From DATFRY01 sp963764695 (GTDB taxonomy: Bacteria; Myxococcota_A; Polyangia; Haliangiales; Haliangiaceae), in the NCBI GenBank assembly GCA_963764695.1, contig CAVXTW010000020.1:992001-1056000 (forward strand): a stretch of 64,000 bases of DNA. The letters run 5' to 3'. The notes beneath the pieces were generated by a model, which saw nothing but the letters and a program-made list of their open reading frames with translations, was not told where the DNA came from and made no database searches. Of this stretch, positions 18,395 through 26,402 are shown in pieces. Position 1 is the first letter of the stretch. Each line of letters begins with the position of its first letter. The position numbers and the translations under genes were made by a program.

Positions 18395-19333
18395 GTGCGG
18401 GCTAGCAAGCGCTCTCGAAACAGTCTCCCGCCGAGCGACAGACTTGCCTGCCCGCGCTGCCGCGGCGTGTTTCTGGCCCCGGCCCAGCGCTGCCCGATAG
18501 ACGGTGCGCGCCTCCACCCGGGCGGCCGCGACCCGCTGGTCGGCACCTGGTTCGCCGGCCGCTTCCTGATCGAGCAGCTGGTCGGCGACGGCCCGCTCGG
18601 CCGGGTCTACCGCGCCCGCGCCATGCCGGACCGGCGCCCGATCGCGCTGCGCGTCCTCGCCGGCGAGCGCGCCGCCGACCCGATCGTCCGCGCGCGCTTC
18701 CAGCGCCAGGCCGAGCTGGCCCGCCGCCTCGATCACCCGAACGTCGTGCCGGTGACCGAGATGGGCACCAGCCGCGAGGGCCTGCCGTACCTGGTCAGCG
18801 ACTACGTGGCCGGGCACTCTCTGTCGCTGCTGGTCGAGCGCGAGGGTCCCTTCGATCGCGAGCGCGCGGTCGCCATCCTGCGCCAGGTGGCATCCGGCCT
18901 CGAGCACGCCCACGAGCGCGGCGTACTGCACCGCGATCTGCGGCCGGCCAACGTGCTCCTGGCCCGCGAGAAGCGCGGCCGCGCCGAGCAGGCCCGCATC
19001 GTCGATTTCGCCATCGGAGGCGCCGGCGGTGCCGCCGATCGCCAGCGCGACATGGCCAGCCTGGCCGCCCTGCTGCGGCAGATGGTGGCCGACGGCAACG
19101 GGCCCGCCCCGGCCGCCGGGATGGTGCTCCGAACCGGATCGGGATCGGAAGCGCGCTCGAGATCACGGTCCGCGAGCCGGTCGGCGCGGTTGACCGCGGC
19201 CGAGGCCCTGGCGGCCGATCTCGCCGGCCTCGCCCGGCGCCTCGAGGCCGAGCCGCTGGCGTGCCTGCGCAGCCTCGGTTTGACCGGGGACGGCGGCCCG
19301 AAACGGCCCCGGTCTCGGTCTCGGTCCGGGTAA
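18395..19333 (+). CDS. Zinc-ribbon pseudokinase (truncated Hanks-type)
   Basis: 312 residues from the GTG at 18395. An N-terminal zinc-ribbon-like cap (C19, C22, C33; CPRCRGVF and RCPIDG) leads into a kinase N-lobe with an intact glycine loop (GDGPLGRVY). The ATP-anchoring Lys is Arg (R86, IALRVL), HRDLKxxN reads HRDLRPAN, and DFG reads DFA (204-206). The activation segment, APE motif and C-lobe are missing; the chain ends in an Arg/Ser-rich tail. It is therefore probably catalytically dead and may be a scaffold or decoy. TACAAT at 18382-18387 is a possible -10 box lying very close to the start. It heads a run of signalling genes up to 25784. Confidence 0.75.
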   Translation: MRASKRSRNSLPPSDRLACPRCRGVFLAPAQRCPIDGARLHPGGRDPLVGTWFAGRFLIEQLVGDGPLGRVYRARAMPDRRPIALRVLAGERAADPIVRARFQRQAELARRLDHPNVVPVTEMGTSREGLPYLVSDYVAGHSLSLLVEREGPFDRERAVAILRQVASGLEHAHERGVLHRDLRPANVLLAREKRGRAEQARIVDFAIGGAGGAADRQRDMASLAALLRQMVADGNGPAPAAGMVLRTGSGSEARSRSRSASRSARLTAAEALAADLAGLARRLEAEPLACLRSLGLTGDGGPKRPRSRSRSG

Positions 19334-19428
19334 GCCATGGCGACATGTGGGGGATGCGCCGGTTGCGTCGCGTCGCCGCCGGCTTGTCTCCAGGAGTCCT
19401 TCGTGGTCCGATCCGGGCTCCGGGGGCC

Positions 19429-20262
19429 ATGAATTCTTGTCTTCAGTGCGGGATCGAAATTCGGATGGGAAGCCTGTGCCTCGCCCACGCCGAGGCAATC
19501 GCGACCTGTTCGGACATGACGGCCGAGCAGATCATCAGCCGCGACCTGAACGAGCCGGCCGCGGGGCTCATCGACCAGTGGGGCAACACGCACGCTTTGT
19601 CGGAGCGCTCGCTTGTCGGACGCCTGGCCAGCGAGTGCGCCGTCGCCATCCTGCATCACTCGGTGTCGGCGGTGCACGCGCAGATCGAGCTGGTCTCGCC
19701 TGACCACGGCAGCTGGCGGGTGATCGATCGCGGCAGCCTCAACGGCACCTACGTCGAGGACGAGTCGGTGCGCAACGCGCCGCTGCACCACGGCGAGCGG
19801 GTGCGCTTCGGCAGCGTCAGCTTCTACTTCTCGGCGCGCCGCGTGCCGATCCAGCACGGGCGCACCGGCGCCGGGCAGACGGTGCCGACCCGCGCGCGCG
19901 ACATCGCGTTCCACGCCCGCGTGTCGAGCGGCAAGGGATCCGAGATGGCGCTGGTGCAGCGCGCGTCGGGCGGCATCATGCGCATCGACGACGACACCGC
20001 GCTCGAGTTCGCGCGCCTCGAGTTCGCGCTGCTCAAGATCCTGACCGAGCGGCGCCTCCTGCACGCCGACCCGGAGCTGGCCTTCGTGTCGTCGCAGGAG
20101 CTGGCCGACCTGCTCGACTTCAAGTCGCAGGAGGCCGACGGTGAGAACGTGCGCGAGCTGGTGCGCCGCGTGCGCCGCAAGTTCAAGGCCGAGGGGATCG
20201 AGGACCTGATCGAGAGCCGCCAGGGCGTCGGTTACCGCCTGGCCTGGACCGTCAAGGGCTGA
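19429..20262 (+). CDS. FHA-domain protein with OmpR-type winged helix
   Basis: 277 residues. A short Cys motif at the start (CLQCG, then CLAH) could bind zinc. The FHA domain (~60-145) shows the phosphothreonine-binding residues in LVGRLASE, HHSVSAVHAQI and DRGSLNGTYV. The C-terminal ~95 residues form an OmpR/PhoB-type winged helix (FARLEFALLKIL, VRELVRRVRRKF, ESRQGVGYRL). The layout implies DNA binding controlled by docking on a phosphothreonine, made presumably by a neighbouring kinase. No receiver domain is present. The start at 19429 is preferred to the in-frame ATG at 19345 because the earlier segment is Arg-rich and looks non-coding. Confidence 0.85.
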   Translation: MNSCLQCGIEIRMGSLCLAHAEAIATCSDMTAEQIISRDLNEPAAGLIDQWGNTHALSERSLVGRLASECAVAILHHSVSAVHAQIELVSPDHGSWRVIDRGSLNGTYVEDESVRNAPLHHGERVRFGSVSFYFSARRVPIQHGRTGAGQTVPTRARDIAFHARVSSGKGSEMALVQRASGGIMRIDDDTALEFARLEFALLKILTERRLLHADPELAFVSSQELADLLDFKSQEADGENVRELVRRVRRKFKAEGIEDLIESRQGVGYRLAWTVKG

Positions 20263-20366
20263 TCGGCGGGCGCGGCGGCGCGCCGGCTCCCTCCGCGCCT
20301 GCTCTCACGCCCCTCTCACGGGGCGCCGGCTTGTGCCCTCACGGTGCAAACCGGCGCAATGGGGGG

Positions 20367-21389
20367 ATGACCAACTCTCCCGCCGACCCTGCGCCGGGCA
20401 GCGGAGCAGCTTCTTCGCGCGGACCGGGCGGCCAGGAAAGTTCGCCGACCCGCTTCGTGTGTCGATCGTGCGGGGCGGTGTTCCGCCGCGAGCTGCGCTA
20501 CTGCCCGGCCGACGGATCGCTGCTGGGGACGCTGACCGTGGATCCTCTGATGGGGCAGGTGCTGGCCAATCGCTACGCGGTGCAGAGCCTGCTGGGCGAG
20601 GGAGGGATGGGGCGGGTCTACTTCGGCGTCGACTCCGACGGCGGACAGGGACGCTACGCGATCAAGGTGCTGTTCGGCGAGCTGTCGGCCGACCCGCGCC
20701 AGTACGAGCGCTTCGTGCGCGAGGCGGCGCGCGCCAGCGCGTTCGACCATCCCAACCTGGTGCGCGTCGTCGACTTCGGCAGCACCGCCGGCGATCAGCC
20801 GTTCGTGGTGATGGAGTTCGTCGCCGGCCGATCGCTGTCGTCGATCCTGCGCCGCGAGGCGCCGCTCGCCGAGCACCGCACCGTGGCGATCATCTCGGAT
20901 CTCTGCCGCGCGCTCGAGTACGTGCACCGGCGCGGCATCGTCCACCGCGACGTGAAGGCCGGCAACGTGATCATCACGCAGGACGGCGGACGCGAGGCGG
21001 CCAAGCTCTTCGACTTCGGCGTCGCGGTCGAGCTGGGCGGCAAGGAGGCCCGCCTGACGACCAAGCAGACGGCCATCGGCACGCTGTCTTACATGTCCCC
21101 CGAGCGAGCTCTGTGTCAGGGCTTCGATCACCGGGCCGACCTGTTCAGCCTCGGCGTGCTTCTCTACCAGATGCTGTCCGGTGAACGTCCCTTCGAGGGC
21201 ACGCCGATTATGATCGCGGTCCAGAACATGGCGCTGGCCCCTCCACGTATCGCCGACCGCGTACCGGGATTGCTGGTGGACCCGCGCCTCGAGGCCATGG
21301 CCCGCCGGCTCATGGCCAGAGACCCTGCCGAACGCTACCAGAGCGCCGACGAAGTACTGCGTGAGATGCTCGGTATCAGAGGTATATAA
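20367..21389 (+). CDS. Hanks-type Ser/Thr protein kinase with zinc-ribbon cap
   Basis: 340 residues. The cap C32-x2-C35...C46 (CRSCGAVF, YCPADGSLL) is followed by DPLMGQVLANRY and a complete kinase: glycine loop GEGGMGRVY, Lys100 (YAIKVL), catalytic D195 (HRDVKAGN), DFG 216-218 (FDFG), and SPE (YMSPER) at the activation-loop end. It lacks a membrane helix, so it is likely cytoplasmic. The ATG at 20367 (MTNSPADP) follows a G-run; an upstream in-frame ATG at 20331 is less likely. Its TAA overlaps the ATG of the next gene (TAATG at 21387-21391), showing translational coupling to the Gly-rich lipoprotein. Confidence 0.9.
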   Translation: MTNSPADPAPGSGAASSRGPGGQESSPTRFVCRSCGAVFRRELRYCPADGSLLGTLTVDPLMGQVLANRYAVQSLLGEGGMGRVYFGVDSDGGQGRYAIKVLFGELSADPRQYERFVREAARASAFDHPNLVRVVDFGSTAGDQPFVVMEFVAGRSLSSILRREAPLAEHRTVAIISDLCRALEYVHRRGIVHRDVKAGNVIITQDGGREAAKLFDFGVAVELGGKEARLTTKQTAIGTLSYMSPERALCQGFDHRADLFSLGVLLYQMLSGERPFEGTPIMIAVQNMALAPPRIADRVPGLLVDPRLEAMARRLMARDPAERYQSADEVLREMLGIRGI

Positions 21390-22987
21390 TGAGAGGGTTC
21401 GTGGACACGCTGTCTCTGCTGCTGGCGCTGACAGGCGCTCTCGCGACCGCGAGTGGCTGCAGTTTCCGCTACGATCCCGACGATCTGGGCAGCGGCGGGG
21501 ATGACGGAGACGGCGTCGAGCCGGGGCAGGACGCGGGTCCGGATGACCTTTTTGTGCACCGCGTCTATCCGCCCGAGGTGTTCGAGGGTCAGGGCTTTGT
21601 GGCGGATCCGGATGACGAGTCGAGCGTTCGCGCCATGCCGATGGTGCTGTTCGGCCAGAACATGACCGCCGACACCCGCTTCACCGTCTCCGGCGAGGGC
21701 TTCATCGCCAAGGACGTGGAGACCCAGGTCAGCGCCGACGGAACCTGGGCCGCCTTCGAGCTGCGCCTGCCGGTCGCCGACGGCGATGCGCGCGACGTCG
21801 ATCTGGTCATCGCTCTCGACAAGGGCGGCGAGGTCCACCAGACCACGGTCGTCCATCACCTCCTGCCCGAGCTGCGCGTCGAGTCGGAGGGCACGTCGGC
21901 CGAGATCACGACCGACGACATGATTCGAGACCCGGACGGCATCGCGCGCTACAGCGTGGTCGACCTGCGCGGCCTGGTGCAGCTGCGCGGCTCGGCGCCG
22001 TTCCGCGTCATGGCCTACAGCTCGATCTCGCTGACCGGATTCCTCGACGGCAGCGGCGCCGGTGCAACGCCGGGCGCCGGAGGATGCGCGGGCGCCGACC
22101 CCGGCGAGAGCGCGCAGTGTGGGCCAGGCGCCGGCAAGCCCGGCGGCCAGGGAGTCCTCGGCCTGGCAGCGGGCGGTGGTGGCGGCGGAGGCTTCGCCAG
22201 CAGTGGCACCCGCGGCGGCGGCGCGGTCAAGCAGCGCGGGGACGGCGGCACGGCGACCGGTGAGCCCTCGCTGGTGCCGATGCCGCCCGGCGGCGGCGCG
22301 CAACCGGCGGGGGGAGGCGGCGGCGGGCTCAACGAGCTGCTCGACGGCGGCGGACCGGGCGGCGGATCCGGCGGCGTCATCGAGCTGACCACGCCGGGCG
22401 TGCTCATCACCGGCAGCGCGGTGGTGCAGGCCGACGGTGCGGCCGGCGGAGAGTGCGCCAGCGTGGGCGGCGGCGGCGGCGGCGGCTCGGGCGGCGCCAT
22501 CATGGTTCGCGCCGGGCTGCTCGCGGCCGCCGACGGCGAAGGGCCCGGCGCGCTCACCTTGAAGGCGATCGGCGGCGGGGGCGGGGAGTGCGGGACCGCC
22601 ACCGGCGGAGAGGGCGGAAGCGGCCGCATCCGCATCGACCTGGCCGACGCCGAGAACGTCACCGCCACGCCCGATGCGTTCGACGCGCCGGCCTTCGCGC
22701 TGGGCGCGATTCCGGCGGTCACCACCGAAGGCTCGATTCCGATCTCGATCCGGGGCGAGAGCGCCAGCTCGTACGAGATGGTGGTCACCAGCCCCGAGGG
22801 TGCCAGCGACATCGAGCGCTCGCGCACCGAGGTCATCGCTACACCAGGGACCGATGGGGTGGGGGAAAAGACGGTCGACCTCTGGGAGGGCTTCAACCGC
22901 CTGTGCCTGCGCGCCGTTCCCAGTGCCGACCCCGACTCTCTGCCGGAGGCCGCCAATTGCATAGACATCGCTTACATCTCGCCCTGA
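21389..22987 (+). CDS. Large Gly-rich lipoprotein
   Basis: 532 residues. A hydrophobic signal peptide ends in a lipobox-like ATASGC. Residues ~55-200 form a beta-rich domain with no family match. Residues ~215-415 are strongly Gly-rich (GGGGGGGFAS, AAGGECASVGGG, GGGSGGAIMV), reminiscent of surface proteins with Gly-loop beta-roll repeats; the remaining ~115 residues look like a beta-sandwich. Probably exposed on the outer membrane. It is translationally coupled to the upstream kinase, and its last 31 bp overlap the next gene, so kinase and envelope proteins are made from one message. Confidence 0.75.
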   Translation: MRGFVDTLSLLLALTGALATASGCSFRYDPDDLGSGGDDGDGVEPGQDAGPDDLFVHRVYPPEVFEGQGFVADPDDESSVRAMPMVLFGQNMTADTRFTVSGEGFIAKDVETQVSADGTWAAFELRLPVADGDARDVDLVIALDKGGEVHQTTVVHHLLPELRVESEGTSAEITTDDMIRDPDGIARYSVVDLRGLVQLRGSAPFRVMAYSSISLTGFLDGSGAGATPGAGGCAGADPGESAQCGPGAGKPGGQGVLGLAAGGGGGGGFASSGTRGGGAVKQRGDGGTATGEPSLVPMPPGGGAQPAGGGGGGLNELLDGGGPGGGSGGVIELTTPGVLITGSAVVQADGAAGGECASVGGGGGGGSGGAIMVRAGLLAAADGEGPGALTLKAIGGGGGECGTATGGEGGSGRIRIDLADAENVTATPDAFDAPAFALGAIPAVTTEGSIPISIRGESASSYEMVVTSPEGASDIERSRTEVIATPGTDGVGEKTVDLWEGFNRLCLRAVPSADPDSLPEAANCIDIAYISP

Positions 22988-23877
22988 TAGCCGCGGCCGG
23001 TGCCGCGGCGTTCGTCGCCGTCCCGCCCGGGCGCGCCCTGGCCGACAAGGCGCCGCGCGTGGGCGTGGTGGTGTCGGTCCAGGTCAACCTCAACAAGAGC
23101 GAGGTCCAGAAGATCTCGCAAGCCCTCGGTAAGGCGCTCCAGCAGCGGCTGGTCGTCGACGTGGTGGCCGGGCCGGAGGCGATCCGCCGCCTGCCGGCCG
23201 ACGGTGTGTCCGAGTCGTGCGTGGTCGACGAGAGCTGCATCAAGGACGCGGCGCAGCGGCTGAGCGCCGACGAGCTGCTGTTCCTGGTCGCGGTGCGCGT
23301 CGGCAACCGCATCCAGGTCGACAGCACCTGGGTCGACCCGGCCAACGGGCGCAGCGCGTCGCGTCCCAAGGTGGTCATGGTCAAGCTGGATGAGGCCGAG
23401 GAGCGGTTCGCCGACGCCGCGTCGCTCATCCTGCCGGACGCGGCGGTGCGGCCGACGCAGCAGGTCGGTGAGGGTGCCGACCTGGGCGGCGGCGGCAACG
23501 CGGTCGTCATCCGCACCACGCCGCGCCACATGACCATCCCGGCCTGGGTGACCGGCGGGCTGGCGGTGGCCGCGGCGGGCACCTCGGTCGGCTTCTTCGT
23601 CGTCACGCGCAGCGACTACGGCCAGCTCGAGGACCAGTGCGCCCGCGAGCGCAACTGCGACAGCCCGACCTGGAAGCCGCTCAAGGACAAGATCGACCGC
23701 AACGCGATCACGGCCGACATCCTGGCCGGCGCCGCGGTCGTGTCTGCCGCCGCCACCTTCGTCCTGTGGTGGACCAGCGGCGGCGACATCGAGCGGGTGC
23801 CGGTCGGGCGCGCGCTGCGTCTACAAGTCAACCCCGAGACTCGCGGTACCATGGTGCTCTGGGAAGGCGATCTGTGA
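22957..23877 (+). CDS. Exported protein with two C-terminal TM helices, TTG start
   Basis: 306 residues. The only start consistent with the signal peptide is TTG at 22957, preceded by GGAGG seven bases upstream; there is no in-frame ATG before the signal sequence. The signal peptide ends at ALA-DK. A periplasmic alpha/beta domain (VGVVVSVQVNLNK, SESCVVDESCIKD) follows; similar small-paralogue domains occur beside kinases in other myxobacteria. Two membrane helices near the C-terminus (IPAWVTGGLAVAAAGTSVGF and ILAGAAVVSAAATFVLWW) flank a short Cys-containing loop. The gene overlaps the preceding and following genes (GTGA with the kinase at 23874). Confidence 0.75.
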   Translation: MHRHRLHLALIAAAGAAAFVAVPPGRALADKAPRVGVVVSVQVNLNKSEVQKISQALGKALQQRLVVDVVAGPEAIRRLPADGVSESCVVDESCIKDAAQRLSADELLFLVAVRVGNRIQVDSTWVDPANGRSASRPKVVMVKLDEAEERFADAASLILPDAAVRPTQQVGEGADLGGGGNAVVIRTTPRHMTIPAWVTGGLAVAAAGTSVGFFVVTRSDYGQLEDQCARERNCDSPTWKPLKDKIDRNAITADILAGAAVVSAAATFVLWWTSGGDIERVPVGRALRLQVNPETRGTMVLWEGDL

Positions 23878-25784
23878 GCTTGCCCTCGTCAGCGCCGAGT
23901 GAGCGGTACGGCTGCCCGCAATGCCTGTCGGTGTTCCGGGCGGGCTTCGCGCGCTGTCCGCTCGACGGAGCCGCTCTGCAGGGGCTGACGGGGGATCCGC
24001 TGATCGGCCACACCCTGGCCGAGCGCTACATCATCGAGGAGCTGCTCGGCGAGGGCGGCATGGGCCGGGTCTATCGCGCGCGCCACAACCGGATGAGCCG
24101 GCGCTTCGCGATCAAGGTGCTGTTCGGCGACATGGCGGCGGACGCCAAGGCGCGCACGCGCTTCTCGCGCGAGGCCGAGGCGGTGAGCCGGCTCAACCAT
24201 CCGAACGTGCTGTCGGTGGTCGACTTCGGCGAGACCGACGAGGGCCTGCTTTACCTGGTGATGGACTACATCGAGGGGCGCGAGCTGCACCAGCTGCTGG
24301 CCCAGGAGGCGCCGCTGTCGCCGCAGCGCGTGCTGTCGCTCCTGCGCCAGCTGTCGCGCGGCCTGGCCCACGCCCACGAGCGCAACCTTGTCCACCGCGA
24401 CTTCAAGACCGAGAACGTGGTGGTGACCAAGAGCGGCGACGAGGAGCTGGCCCGCATCGTCGACTTCGGCATCGCGGCGGTGGGCGAGATGATGGAGCCG
24501 GCCCAGCGGCTCACCACCGAGGGGATGGTGCTGGGCACGCCGGCGTACATGTCGCCCGAGCAGTTGACCGGCGAGGAGGTCGACGAGCGCAGCGACCTGT
24601 TCAGCCTGGGCGTGATGCTCTACGAGATGCTGTGCGGCCGGCTGCCGTTCGACGGCACCGCGGTGGCCATCGCCAAGGCGCACCTGGCCTCCGAGGTCCC
24701 GCCGGTGGGGGTGCGGGTGCCGGGCCTGCGGGTGGATCCGCGGCTCGAGGCGGTCTCCATGCGCCTGATGGCCAAGGATCCGGAGGAGCGGTTCCAGAGC
24801 GCGCGCGCGCTGCTCGCCCACCTGGACAGCGCCTACGGCAGCGCCGACGGGCAGGAGGGCGAGGACCACGACGCCACCGTGCAGGTCGGCTCGGACAGCA
24901 TCCCGGTGACCGCGGCGCCCAGCGGCGAGCAGTACCCGATCGAGCCGTTCCGCATGACGCCCTACGGCATGCCGGAGCTGGCCGCCTCGGGCCGGCGCAA
25001 TCGCGTGCGCGACCCGCGCGTGCTGATCACCGGCGGAGCCATCCTGGTCACCCTGGTGGTCGTGGCGGTCGCCATGCTGTGGCGGGGCGGCGGCGATCGG
25101 CCGACCCGCGCCGAGGCGCCCTCGGTTGCGGTGCCGCCGGCCAGCGCCGCCGAGCCGCCCAGCACCGTGCCGGCGACCGAGCCCGCGCGGCCGCCGCCGA
25201 GCCCGGAGCCGGAGCCGGTCGCAGCGACCCCGCCGCCCGCGAGCGAGCCTTCGTCGGCCGCCGAGCCGGAGCCGGTTCCGGTCGACACGGCACCGCCGGT
25301 CGCGCCGGACGAGCCGTCGGAGTCGGACGAGCCGTCGGAGTCGGACGAGGAGGCCCGCGACAGGGAGCGCGCGGAGGACAAGGAGCGCCGGAGCAAGGCG
25401 CGAGAGAAGCGGGCCCGCTCGGCCCGGCGGGCCAGCGAGCGGGCCAGGCGGGCCGACAGGGAAGAGCGCAGGGCGGAGGCCGAGGCGCCCAAACCGGAGG
25501 CCGCGGCGGTGGCGCCCACGCCCCCCGAGCCGGACAAGGCAGTGGCCCCGCCGGCCGATCCGGTCATCTCCACCAAGGAATTCCTGTCGCGCTACAAGGC
25601 GATCGGCGCCCGCCTGGAGCGCATCGTCGCCAAGCGCGGCGAGTCCGCCGTCTCCAAGGCGCGCCTGCGCTACCAGGAGATCCCGGTCTCCGACGCCATG
25701 CGATCCGAGTCAGTGCGCCGCGACGCCGATCGCACCCTCAGGTCGATCACCTCGCGCCTCGACAAGGACTTCGGCAAGCTCTGA
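23874..25784 (+). CDS. Transmembrane Ser/Thr protein kinase with zinc-ribbon cap
   Basis: 636 residues from GTG 23874 (GGAAGG nine bases upstream). The zinc-ribbon cap (C14, C17, C28; CPQCLSVF, RCPLDG) precedes a full kinase: GEGGMGRVY, K81 (FAIKVL), D176 (HRDFKTEN), DFG 197-199 and YMSPEQ. A single membrane helix lies at ~383-404. The outer part begins with a Pro/Ala/Glu linker, has a charged coiled-coil-like stretch (~505-550) and ends in a helical ~65-residue domain. An exact 18-bp tandem repeat (encoding DEPSES twice) sits at about 25308-25345. The start codon overlaps the stop of the previous gene. It is the likely sensor of the island. Confidence 0.9.
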   Translation: MSLPSSAPSERYGCPQCLSVFRAGFARCPLDGAALQGLTGDPLIGHTLAERYIIEELLGEGGMGRVYRARHNRMSRRFAIKVLFGDMAADAKARTRFSREAEAVSRLNHPNVLSVVDFGETDEGLLYLVMDYIEGRELHQLLAQEAPLSPQRVLSLLRQLSRGLAHAHERNLVHRDFKTENVVVTKSGDEELARIVDFGIAAVGEMMEPAQRLTTEGMVLGTPAYMSPEQLTGEEVDERSDLFSLGVMLYEMLCGRLPFDGTAVAIAKAHLASEVPPVGVRVPGLRVDPRLEAVSMRLMAKDPEERFQSARALLAHLDSAYGSADGQEGEDHDATVQVGSDSIPVTAAPSGEQYPIEPFRMTPYGMPELAASGRRNRVRDPRVLITGGAILVTLVVVAVAMLWRGGGDRPTRAEAPSVAVPPASAAEPPSTVPATEPARPPPSPEPEPVAATPPPASEPSSAAEPEPVPVDTAPPVAPDEPSESDEPSESDEEARDRERAEDKERRSKAREKRARSARRASERARRADREERRAEAEAPKPEAAAVAPTPPEPDKAVAPPADPVISTKEFLSRYKAIGARLERIVAKRGESAVSKARLRYQEIPVSDAMRSESVRRDADRTLRSITSRLDKDFGKL

Positions 25785-25813
25785 TCGACGCGCTGCTCGA
25801 TCCGCTGGTCGCT

Positions 25814-26386
25814 TCAGAGGATCGCCTTGAAGTCCCGATCGAGCACCGTCTTGCGGCCGTCCTCGGCGGCGTGGCGGACAGCCAGGTCGCAGAGCTTGCG
25901 CAGGTGCTCGCTCAGCACCGCCATGACACCGTCGGAGGTGTTCATGCTGGAGCTGGCTCGGATGTACTTCTTGAGCTTGGAGGCAACGATCAGGATTTCG
26001 TCGGTGGTCGTGGTTGTGTCGTCCATGGCTTGCGTCTCGGGTGCGATGACACGCCGGGGCGCGTCGCTGCGGGCTTCACTGCGGACAGGTGATGGCGCGG
26101 GGCGCGCCGTTTCAGGGACTCGTTGCGCGGTGGGCTGGTCGGCGCTCTCGGCGCCGGGGTCCTCCTCGAGCTGGCGTCGCCATGCGCCCTCGGTCGGGGC
26201 GCGCTTCTCGACCGCCCACGCCTCGCGGTGCCGCATGGTCGGCAGGTGCGCCTCCCAGCAGCTGACCGAGCAGAAGAACAGCCCGGTCTTGGCCACGCGC
26301 GCGCAGGTTGACACGCTGCACTCCCAGTAGACCTGCTCGAACTCGATCTCCGAGCGACAGCTCGAGCAATAGCGCCAGCTCGCCAT
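25814..26386 (-). CDS. Zinc-finger protein with C-terminal bacterial histone fold
   Basis: 190 residues. Residues 1-55 are Cys/His-rich (C7, C10, C23, C28, C39, C43, H47, H53) and probably bind two zinc ions in a cross-brace. A disordered linker follows (60-125). Residues ~130-190 fit a minimal histone fold: helix 1 (LIVASKLKKYIRA), loop, long helix 2 (DGVMAVLSEHLRKLCDLAV), and the loop-2 signature RKTVLDRDF, with only four residues after it, so helix 3 is very short. This matches published bacterial histones and the zinc-finger (ZZ-type) histone class with truncated helix 3. DNA binding is expected; whether it bends DNA or regulates transcription is unknown. The protease gene ends 16 bp upstream on the same strand. 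Confidence 0.75.
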   Translation of the reverse strand: MASWRYCSSCRSEIEFEQVYWECSVSTCARVAKTGLFFCSVSCWEAHLPTMRHREAWAVEKRAPTEGAWRRQLEEDPGAESADQPTAQRVPETARPAPSPVRSEARSDAPRRVIAPETQAMDDTTTTTDEILIVASKLKKYIRASSSMNTSDGVMAVLSEHLRKLCDLAVRHAAEDGRKTVLDRDFKAIL

Positions 26387-26402
26387 AGGGCCGGATGGTA
26401 TC

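Noticed and set aside
25308..25345. 18-bp tandem repeat as a regulatory or mobile element
   Set aside because: It lies inside the kinase gene, stays in frame and encodes a doubled DEPSES linker; simple coding repeat. The same holds for the GSGERVS repeat at about 37966-38001.
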